Source: Galerina marginata
Taxonomy: Eukaryota > Basidiomycota > Agaricomycetes > Agaricales > Galerinaceae
Reading direction: 5' to 3'
Length of the DNA: 64,000 nucleotides
Assembly: GCA_023014335.1 (NCBI GenBank)
Contig: JAECYW010000024.1
Coordinates: forward strand, 620,001 to 684,000
Position 1 is the first letter of the stretch. Each line of letters begins with the position of its first letter. The notes beneath the pieces were generated by a model, which was not told where the DNA came from, did no database searches, and saw only the letters and a program-made list of their open reading frames with translations. The position numbers and the translations under genes were made by a program. Positions 21,682 to 30,752 of the stretch are shown here, piece by piece.

Positions 21682-23251
21682 ATGAGTGCGAAGCAGACCG
21701 GAGTGTTCAACCAACTCTCGACAACATTCCCTCCTGCGACAATCAAGAAATGGGAATCAGTAATAACCACCTGGGAGGCTAATCCGAAGGCTCGGAACCC
21801 TTATGCGGAGCCCACATCCAGTAAGTCCATTTGGTTGTATTTGTTTCCTTGTCTAAGATTGTCGTAGCAACCACGCTTCAGGATGTTCGGCTTGTTTTGG
21901 CGAAGGAAGAAGCAGCTCAGGTTGCCCTTGGGAACCTTCCGCGGCACAAGATGAGCGTATCGGCCTTTTTAATTGCAGGGTTTGAGCTGGAGGATAGTCA
22001 GTGAGTTCTTATATGTTATCTTCCCAGCTTCGAGTCTGATCTTCCGATATTTGTAGATATCTTATTCGACGTGAAGCAAGCCAGATGAAAGGGAATAAGA
22101 CTAGTAAACAGCTCGCCGACCTTCAAGAGAAACGTAATGCACTACATCGATTGCTCCAGAACTGGCGCGAAGCTCAACTTGTATATACCCCCCACGTAGC
22201 TTTGCTACTTTCACGTCCACCGTCGGCACCCAATACTACCACACCTTTGCCATCATCGTCCACACCACCGCCTTCCGAGGCTCTCCCCGAGAATATGCCC
22301 CTATTCCTTCCCTCATCACTGCCAGTCCACATGCGTGCGCTTCCTGAGTTGAAATCTATATGTCAACTTGAACAGCGCCTCAGGGAGGCTCAAGCGGAAG
22401 ACGCCCTTGCCGAAATCCGTCGCCAGCGACGTGTTATTCAAGGCCTGTGGCTTTTCAAACGTTTGAACGTTTCGGGGACCGGAAACAGACCAAACACGAA
22501 GATGATCACGCTCTACAAGCGTTTCAACAAGAAGACCGAGCGAGCTGCTGAAAAGTATCGCTCTGCCTGGCGTGCTTTATGTGTCCTCAATCCCGGCGGC
22601 TCGTGGTCAACGCGATTCAAGGAACTGAAGAAGGAAGATATCAGCGGTCCTGGTAAAGATGCCGACGACACGTCTAACAGCCGTTACACGCCGAGCTGGA
22701 TCTGGCTTGTGCCACGTGTCAGCGCCTCCACCAACGCCAACACTGAGACGACAATCTGCGAAGATGAATTTAATGAGACAATGCGAGTTGAATGGTCGAA
22801 GGCTCGAGCCCGTATGCGAAGATGGAATGAAGAATTGTTGATTGTCCAGGAGGAGATGCGGCGGGTTATTGTATACCTAAGGTGGAAAGCGGATTGGTGG
22901 CGTGAACGGAGTGCTTTGCGAGACCACCTTGACGCCACCTTATTGAGCGGGGTCTCGGGTTATGCTCATAAGCAAGCCTCGATTTGTTTGCGGATTGCGG
23001 AGAGATGTGCTGTGCACTGGTTGCCGCAGCTCGAAAATAAGGGTTTGAAGCCGGAGTGGGCTGCGGATTATGCTCATCTGGTCAATCGGGTTTCTGTTTC
23101 GGAAAATGGTGTAGATGATGCAGAGAGATTAGAAGACGTGGTTCTTGAGTTGGATGGTGAGCATGAAGACATAGATGTTGAGGGTTACGAGGACGGGATC
23201 AATGTTGAAGCTGATGTAGATGATGACGATGATTTCGACTTTGGTGATTAA
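21682..23251 (+). CDS. KDZ C-terminal module as a separate gene, 488 aa, no catalytic core
   Basis: ATG is at 21682. Exons are 21682-21820, 21868-22000 and 22057-23251, with 46- and 56-nt introns (GTAAGT..GTAG, GTGAGT..GTAG) and a continuous 1,467-nt frame. The protein begins with LSTTFPPATIKKWESV and NPYAEP, a stretch I associate with the post-catalytic part of KDZ transposases. It then aligns with the C-terminal third of the KDZ protein at 1902-5826: WIW blocks match, VEWSKARARMRRWNEELLIVQEEM parallels IHWLRARAQKDRWHEELTMVKYEM, and GYAHKQA parallels AYARRQA. No DGNF, YDxxC or LExxW motif occurs. The tail is very acidic (D-rich). Either a 5'-truncated transposase gained a start, or this is a dedicated accessory protein that may bind DNA or partner the transposase. 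The upstream DNA is minisatellite, which favours truncation. Confidence 0.7.
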
Positions 23252-24310
23252 CGTAGAGTACAACGAGTTATGTTAAATAACTGATCAGAGTATTCGGACT
23301 AAGAGATGGCTTAGAGAGAATAAAATATTGCCGTGGGGGCATTAACACGGTAAAAACACCAGTGTAGGCGGGTAATAAAACATTTCCCTCGGGAGCATTA
23401 ACACAGCTAAAACACAGGCTAGGCAGGCATTAAAATATCACCCTGGGGGCATTAACATATCTAAAACATATCCCTAGGCAGGCAATAAAATATCGCCATG
23501 GGGGCATTAACATATCTAAAACATATCCCTAGGCAAGGATTAAAATATCGCCCTGGGGGCATTAACATCGCAAAAACACGAAGCTAGGCAGGCATTAAAA
23601 TATCCCCCTGGGGGCATTAACATATCTAAAACATATCCCTAGGCAGGCAATAAAATATCGCCCTGGGAGCATTAACATCGCAAAAACACGAAGCTAGGCA
23701 GGCATTAAAATATCGCCCTGGGGGCATTAACATATCTAAAACATATCCCTAGGCAGGCATTAAAATATCGCCCTGGGGGCATTAACATATCTAAAACATA
23801 TCCCTAAGCAACCAAAGAAATATCCGCTTGGGGAGCATTAACATATCTAAAACATATCCCTAGGCAGGCAATAAAATATCGCCCTGGGAGCATTAACATC
23901 GCAAAAACACGAAGCTAGGCAGGCATTAAAATATCCCCCTGGGGGCATTAACATATCTAAAACATATCCCTAGGCAGGCAATAAAATATCGCCCTGGGAG
24001 CATTAACATCGCAAAAACACGAAGCTAGGCAGGCATTAAAATATCCCCCTGGGGGCATTAACATATCTAAAACATATCCCTAGGCAGGCATTAAAATATC
24101 GCCCTGGGGGCATTAACATATCTAAAACATATCCCTAGGCAGGCATTAAAATATCGCCCTGGGGGCATTAACATATCTAAAACATATCCCTAAGCAACCA
24201 AAGAAATATCCGCTTGGGGAGCATTAACATAGCTAAAACATAACCCTAGGCAACCAAAGAAATATCTCCCTGGAAGCATTGACATGGCTAGGACATTGAC
24301 ATAGATCAAG
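23252..24310. repeat. ~55-bp minisatellite, about 17-18 units
   Basis: The unit reads AATATCGCCCTGGGGGC, ATTAACATATCTAAAACAT and ATCCCTAGGCAGGCATTA. Two unit types, one with CATATCTAAAACATATCCC and one with CATCGCAAAAACACGAAGC, alternate in runs, and larger blocks are repeated (for example 23600-23760 versus 23890-24060). The array begins about 70 bp after the stop of the gene at 21682-23251. Its outer units are the most diverged, as expected for an old array homogenised from the middle. Confidence 0.9.
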
Positions 24311-26838
24311 GGGGCAATGACACAGGAATAACATAGTAGTAGGCAGCCTATAACACAGGTTTCATATCATTTGCCACAGCCATTTCATATCATTGACAAC
24401 CTTGGCTAGAACCAAATGGGTGTGCAGGCATTTGCCTATAGTATATTATATAGTGTGGTAGCTACTAGTGGAATTTATTACCTTCTTTCCCATCTTTCTC
24501 TCTCTTATTTTTATTTTTTAAAAACAGCCATACTTTGTTGTTTATACTACTCCATCATCATACCCTTCACACAATGTGTTCTTGTCTGCCCCCTTTCTTT
24601 TGGTCATGTTTTTGGCTGCTACACCATGCTTCTCTCTCTTGCACCGCATTCTTTGCCCCAATGTTTGGGCTCATACCCTGTCTATACTACTTGTCCACTT
24701 GCATACATCACACAAGGCTTGCAATTAGCTTAGCATTCAATTGAAGCCAATATGCAGATGTCATAATTTCTTCTTTAGTAGAGTCTTGACTGCAAAAAGA
24801 TGTCAATAATTTCAGTTTCGGTGGTGCTAGGTGGTCCGAGTTGGGATGAAGGAAGGATGTTTACTCTGTCTGATCGCGCGGTCGTGAAAGCATTCGAGGT
24901 CAATGTATTGTTAGAGTAATCAAGACTTTCTGTATTTAAGTTTATTACGGTGGAAAAATCTGACTTAGTGTACAAGTAAGGCGGCTTGTACGAGCCAGGT
25001 ACGAGCAAAGGAACTGTATTTGTTTTGAGCGTGTCAGCCAAACACACCGACCAAGTTGTACATGTGCTTCGGTTGTGCTTCTTCCGTCGTCGTAAGTACT
25101 TACATCGGGATAGCCCTTTGCAAGCTTACCATTACTTCCTCTCTCCTTGCTATGCTGCTTTCTGTGCTCGTAAAACTCTCTGCTTCCTTCTGTGTATTTG
25201 TCTCCAGCTCCGTCGTTGTCGTCGACGCTCGGCATCTGTCATCGTTGTTGCTTGTTTCTCCGTCGCTAACGCTGAACACCCTTCCTCTTTCCTGATGTCA
25301 TCTCGGCTGCCTTATTAACCTTTTGTCGGCGGTTTGCATGAACGCGCTCTGCAGTACCTACAACAGATCCACCAACAATGTCAATTCAATTTTTGGTTCT
25401 GTGTCCTGGCCATCCTCTAGCCCGCTTTATTACGCATTCGTCGCCAGATAGCCCCTGGCACCTTTGTTGTTTCTTCGAGACAGTTTAACCGCCGTACATC
25501 CCAGCACGTACTCAGACAGCGAAAACGCAAGACGGCGGAGAGCCGGTAAGGATGGGCAAACAGGTGAATACCTGCTTCATAATCATCACCATCGCCTAAC
25601 TAAGAAAAAAATACGACAGCGCCGCCAGGAGATGTGCTAGTAGCGTCCGTCTGTCCCACGGCCGCCCCCCACCAGCTCTGTAGCAGCTCTGCCCGTCCCT
25701 GAAGTTCCTGCGGCCTTCCTTCGCACGAAGCCCACGCCCACGCTGCTACGTCCTCGCAAATGCCCAGTGCGACGTCCATTTGTGCAGTGCTTGCCTCATC
25801 ATCGCACCGCGACGCGGCGTGATAACTCAGCCTTCAAATTCCATTTCGGACCCCAGCGCGTCAGCGTCTTGCTTGTGTTGGGAGGCTCCGACGGATACTG
25901 AACTGCTTGCGGAACGTCGCGATCGATGTTCTACAACGCCAAGGGTGGAGTTTGAGCCTTCTATACTACCTCAGTGTGGCTTCTGCAATATTGGCATGTC
26001 GTCTCTCTGATAGGTGCAGGTCCATATCATGCACACAATAGGTATTTATTGTCATTTCTACATCTTTTATCGATTAATTCATTATTAGGCCCGAAATTGT
26101 GCCCATACTAGGGCTTAAATAATGCCCACGTATTATCTGAAGCTTGGTCGTCGAGCCATAACGGCGTAGCTGACGCTCAATCAGGTTGGATAATTATGAT
26201 ACACATTGCAAGTATTTGTTGTCATTTTAATGTCTTCATCGACTAATTTCACTATTAGACCCTAGATTTTCGGCATACTCTGGCTGAAGCAATGTCCATG
26301 TATCTCTGCAAAGTGGCCGTTGGGCTGTAACGGCGGTGCAGCGTAGTTGACGCTTAAGGAGGCTGGGTATTCGGGCAGGGAGATGCCTGCACCAGAGGAA
26401 CAGGTACGAATATTTATGTTTAATGTGTGTTATAGACTAAGAAACTAATGTTTTAAACTTCGTTTCCAAGTCATTTCCATTACTTGCCTAGGTCGCGTTA
26501 CGAATTTTCGAGATGCGAATACCACTATCAATCGAAGGCCGTCCGACCAACACTCTCATTCTCAAAGGCTCAGTTGCCTAAGATACCTGCTTGTGTGTTG
26601 TTAGCTGCAGCTGCCAATTGAGTCATGATGTGCACAACGTTTGGCAACGTTTGATCTGGTGGTCATCGCCTGAACATTCGTTTGGCATCGTTTGATTTGC
26701 TGGTCATTGCCTGTCACATTGTGGCCACATCGTTTGGCATCGTTTATCACAACATCCAGCTTCTTTCCCCAGCTTTCTTTCTTCCCCAACCACCACCACT
26801 GCTCCTTCTCTTGCTACCCAACCCTCCAGAACCTCCTC
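24311..26838. other. Gene-poor stretch with small repeats
   Basis: No gene with splice-consistent structure was found. A pyrimidine-rich segment lies at 24475-24740. A short minus-strand open frame at 24945-25235 (ATG, Lys/Glu-rich start MPSVDDNDG) has a possible GTAAGT donor but no identifiable continuation. A ~178-bp degenerate direct duplication occupies about 26015-26375. About 26640-26760 contains three ~45-bp units with CGTTTGGCATCGTTTGAT. Confidence 0.6.
26015..26375 (+). repeat. ~178-bp degenerate tandem duplication
   Basis: Unit 1 (about 26015-26195) and unit 2 (about 26197-26375) share TATTTATTGTCATTT / TATTTGTTGTCATTT, CATCGAcTAATT, CATTATTAGgCCC, GCCCATACTAGGGCT / GGCATACTCTGGCT, AATGCCCACGTAT / AATGTCCATGTAT and AACGGCGTAGCTGACGCT / CAGCGTAGTTGACGCT. 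I estimate identity near 70%. Confidence 0.65.
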
Positions 26839-27318
26839 ATGTCTAGAACTTGGGATTACACCAGCTTCTTCACCTGGTATGCAAGTACCAACTTCCCCAG
26901 CAAGCTAGGGGCAGTCATGCTCTTAAGCCATGTCGTGGTGCCGGCGCTGAAAGACCTTCTGGCTCGGAAAGCACTTGACGGTCGTTTCAACGACTTTGAT
27001 TTCCTTCTTTTGTACGTCATTTTTCATCTTTTTGAACTCGGGTGCGCTAATTCGTCACCCTAGCCGTGATCGTCTTGAATTGACCCCAGGCGGCTACGTG
27101 ATAGTATTGGTTTTCCATCTTAATGGCGAGCTGGCCCATCAACTCAAAATCTATCCTGAATCCAGCAACATGCCAACGGTGGTCTTAAACACAGCAGGGA
27201 CGATCAGGCGGTTGGCGGATGTCGATGGTGCGGTCCAACTTCCGTGAGTAACACTTTTTTGGCTTCTTTTCACGCTCTGACCGCCCCTTATTTCAGATAT
27301 GAATCCTTTGAACCTTAG
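26839..27318 (+). CDS. Small hypothetical protein, 3 exons, 124 aa
   Basis: ATG at 26839 (CTCATGTC). Exons are 26839-27011, 27064-27243 and 27297-27318. Introns are 52 and 53 nt (GTACGT..CCCTAG and GTGAGT..TTTCAG), both in phase 2, and the frame closes at TAG. The N-terminal half has an aliphatic segment (LGAVMLLSHVVVPALKDLL) that could be a membrane or packing helix. The second half reads as alternating beta-like strands (GYVIVLVFHLNG, VVLNTAG). I do not recognise a family. The clean splice structure in a gene-poor region makes it more credible than its size suggests. It could be a remnant of a larger gene. Confidence 0.5.
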
Positions 27319-28100
27319 CCCTTCTTCGAATTGCCGACACGCCGCGCCGCTGCTTCCTTTCTTGACCGACGCTCTTTATTCGATCGACGTTGGTACCTAT
27401 TCTTCGAACCACCGACACACCGCGCCGCGGCTTCCACTTTCTTGACCGACGCTCAACCACTCACCCTGTTGCATACGCCGCCGCCCTCCTTTTTGATCGT
27501 CGTTTGTACTGATTCCGTGCGCCGCTGCGTGCGTCGCGGAGGGAGTCGCGGAGTACGTGCTCATCGCGTCCTTTGCGACTCGCTCAGCGCGCGCTGGCTG
27601 TTTCTTTTACTATTTCTTTTCGAAACAGAAGATCTTTTTTTAATCTCTGTTTGTTTAATATACACTGGTGCTTTTTTTGTGTCTGTATCTTTACAATAAA
27701 GGACCTCTTTATCTTTGAGAAATAGTGATTGTAATTAAAGCTTCTATTTCCTACAGAAACACGGAAGTATAAAGACCGTATGTTTTCTTACGAAACAGAT
27801 AAAAAAAACAAGTACTTTATGTCGGCTGTTTTACGGAGAAACATCAAAGAAATAGGGGATCTTGTTGTCTGAGAAATATCCCGAAAACGGATCTTCTGTT
27901 TGTCTGCTGTTTTCGAAACAAATAACATTCCTATTTACATGACAGCCAGTAGCTAAAAACAGAAGACATGTTTTTAGGTGCTGTTTCTCTCAGAAACAGC
28001 GGTCGGCGCCAGCTGTGTATCCGGGTGCCAAAAGGCCCCGCGGAAAACTTATCTACGCGCGCTTGCGCTAAACAGCCGCGCCGGTGAGATAAAATTTTAG
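27319..28100. repeat. Short direct duplication followed by a GAAACAG/CTGTTTC-rich AT stretch
   Basis: 27330-27455 contains two ~75-bp copies of CGACAC(A)CGCCGCG, CTTTCTTGACCGACGCTC. From 27598 to 28001, GAAACAG or CTGTTTC occurs about ten times in both orientations, ending in a perfect hairpin GCTGTTTC-tctca-GAAACAGC (27981-28001). GCGACTCGCTCAGCGCGCG stands at the left border (about 27577), and GCGCGCTTGCGCTAAAC at the right (about 28058). A decayed MITE-like element is possible. Confidence 0.45.
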
Positions 28101-28529
28101 CATAGAATACTATTAATTTGCCGTATATGAACCACAGGAAAACATGCGGCTGGCTTTTTCGGTACAACAGGAAAGCTCCTCTGCAGATCTGTGCAAGAGT
28201 GATGCTTATGTTCACATCCCGGAATTAAAACGCACGGTTAGCAGACAACATAACGAAGCCGAGGGTGTCATCTCAAAATGTGACTCACGAATAGCGATAA
28301 CCTATTCTTCAAAACGCCATTGAACCGAATGCTGACTTGAGGCTTAAGATCACGAGTCAGGGAAAGATCGTCGTGCAGATGACACACTCAGTAGTTGATA
28401 GCGCAATAAAAATGAGGAAGCGTTTCGGTCAAGGAAGACGAGACGAGAGCATGAGTTGAAATTTGAAACTTGACTCGACAACGAAATCTCCAAGCCCAAT
28501 CACGTGGAGAGGAAACAAGATTAGATTAT

Positions 28530-29165
28530 AGATTATTCATCGCAACCTCGACATTGATTCTTTCCTCGGCGTCGCTTTGCATGAGCTTCGTGCACCACAC
28601 GAAGGAATTTCGGGGTGATGTGGAAGCTCTGGTACTCGAAGAGCTCCATAACCTGATTTTCGGCGTCGCGGGCGCTGGATTCGGAGCTAAGGATGCTGAG
28701 TACAGAGGCAGCTTTGTCGGCGGCGGCGAGGAGGTCGGAATAGACTTCTAAGATTTGGCGCTGAACCCAGAAGCCGTCGATGGAGTGAGGATACACAATG
28801 TCCTTTTTGGCTTTGACTTTGTTCTTCCCGGAAGCTTCGCCTCCGATAACGATGTCTTCGTCGTGGCCTTCGGCTTCTGCATCGTTTTCGTCTTCCTTTT
28901 CCCCCTCGTCCTCCTCCTCCTGCTCCTCTTTGTCAAACACGACAGTAACACCACCCTCGTCAATCTCGGCATCCTTGGGTTCCTGGTCTGGGTCCGCCAT
29001 CGTCTCGTCGTCCGCATTGTAGTCGGTGATCTTCTTCGACAAGCTGACGAGCTGGGAAAACTGCTCGCTTGAAATGAGCTCGAGTTCCGCAGCCAGCTTG
29101 GAGAGGTCGCGATAGTCGATGTTGAGGCCATCGGCGACATTGCGCCTGTCGCGAGTGTACTGTTT
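28530..29165 (-). pseudogene. brr2: N-terminal fragment of U5 snRNP helicase Brr2, frameshifted
   Basis: The minus-strand frame reads SSEQFSQLVSLSKKITDYNADDETMADPD, KDAEIDEGG-VTVVFDKEE, a long Glu/Asp run, IVIGGEAS, PHSIDGFWVQRQI and AADKAASVLSILSSES, then ENQVMELFEYQSFHI. This is the pre-helicase N-terminal region of Brr2 (SNRNP200 family), the RNA helicase that unwinds U4/U6 during spliceosome activation. After KFLR (about 28610) the homology continues only in another frame (VWCTKLMQSDAEERINVEVAM), with about 10 nt missing. It ends at about 28530; the helicase cassettes are absent. Upstream of 29165 the frame is interrupted and the Brr2 match is lost. A full-length Brr2 exceeds 2,000 aa, so this cannot be the functional copy. 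It is a captured or duplicated fragment. Confidence 0.75.
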
Positions 29166-29299
29166 TTTTGAACTCTAGGACGGGCTTCGGTTTAGATTTG
29201 GGTTTGGGCTTCCGGGTGGCGAACCTGAGGACGCTAGCGACGGTTCTCGGAAAAAGCAACTGAGGGTGTAATTTCGGGATGAGGGTGTCGCATGGGCTT

Positions 29300-30640
29300 G
29301 GGCTTCGAGGACAACTCGGATTGTAGGCTAGATCTGAGGCAGTAGGAGGATCTCTAATACAAAAGGGTACAACAATTAGGGGGGCATGGCTGCTGGAAAT
29401 ACTTTGGACTCTACCAACTCCTCTGTTGACCCTTGATAAAATTCGTCAGAGCCGAGAGTCCCAATGCGCGAGCTGCAAGGTTAGCAGCGAGATGCGGCGC
29501 TATAGACAGGGTGCAAGGGCAGGTTGTGATATACAGAGGTGGCAGCAGAAGTAGCGGGGAAGCGTCAAACCACTGCGATGAAAGCGCTGCGAATAGCGTT
29601 AGTTATAGTCGAGGATGTTTCAGTTGGTCGCTGAGCGACGTGCGACTCGCTGAGCGACTGGTCAGCGCCTCGCTCAGCGCGCGATTAGTTTTGACATGAG
29701 ATTTAGACTTTCGCAAAACACCTCATCTTCCCGATTTTTCCACGTGACTTTTGCTATGCATTTTGCACACCGTTCTAATTTCGTTCTAATTTCAGAATTT
29801 TGCCCCTCATCCTGCATGCTTGTTAAAAATTGGTAAAATCTATAATTTTACAAGTCTTTTGTTCCGGTGGATATATAGAATTCTGCTTGCCTGGAAAATC
29901 TAGGTAAAACTCCACAATTTGCAAAACTGTGAAATAAGAGGAAAATATTCCATTTTGAGTAGGGCAATATTTAGTCTAAACCTAACATATTGCAAACATT
30001 CTGCTTTTGGCAAATTGAAAGATATTGATTACATTTTGCAAATCCAAAAATTCTTGTCAAAATTTAAACAACGTGCAATGGATTTTGCATCCCCGTCAAA
30101 ATAATTGGGCCGCGGCAGTGTTTCCATATCACGATCATTGCACGATCACTCTGTATTCCCGACGATTCCTCAGCGCTCATCTCTGGTTACAGCAACAATC
30201 GCCATATTTATTTCTTTGTTCTGTTCCGGTAGCCAAGTAGCAGTGGACGAGACGTCGCCTGGATGCCAAGACCAAGGCAGCCCGTTCTGGCCATTTGAGG
30301 TTGTGTGCGGAAATAGCCATCAGGCACGCGAATGGCGGTAGGCAAATTGTGGCGTTGGAACATGTTTGCATCGTTCTGACCTTGCTGCCACATACCAGAC
30401 GAATTTTGCGACCAGCCCGCCGTTTGGTGTAAATTTGGAGGTGTTGGAGATGCAGAGCAGTTTTTTCTATGCAGTAACATCACCGATCAAGCGCTGGCGG
30501 CGAACCTGGGTTCAACGAACAACCACATAGCCAGGTCCGCTGGTTTCCTTTCTGGGTGTGTGCAATTGTAGTCACGCCGCAAAAAAAATGGCACACTGGT
30601 GAGCGACGGCTGTGCTTAGATCAACGGCGACCCTCAGCGT
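29300..30640. other. Gene-free stretch
   Basis: No supported gene. 29628-29690 repeats the CGACTCGCTgAGCG and GCTCAGCGCGCG words seen near 27577. About 29750-30080 is AT-rich with recurring TTTGCAAA/ATTTTGCA words. A 92-codon minus frame at 30208-30483 has an ATG but no supporting feature. Confidence 0.5.
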
Positions 30641-30653
30641 GCGGAAGGGTTGG

Positions 30654-30659
30654 TATAAG
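30654..30659 (+). promoter_or_regulatory. TATA-like box of the aspartic protease gene
   Basis: GGTATAAGAATGGG lies about 99 bp upstream of the ATG at 30753. It is followed by a pyrimidine-rich leader (TCCCTCCC, TTTCCCCCTCTTCCCC), as is common in fungal promoters. Confidence 0.4.
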
Positions 30660-30752
30660 AATGGGCACTTTGTTCCCTCCCAACATCGTTTCCCCCTCTT
30701 CCCCTGTCGCCACTCTCCGTCCTTCGACTGGTTCTGCTTTGCCGAGGGAACA

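Noticed and set aside
23320..24300. CRISPR-like array
   Set aside because: Units are directly adjacent without unique spacers, the host is a fungus, and unit types recur. It is a minisatellite.
28748..29140. Ser/Arg-rich frame overlapping the brr2 fragment
   Set aside because: A shadow of the acidic Brr2 coding frame on the same strand. Only the frame matching Brr2 shows recognisable homology.
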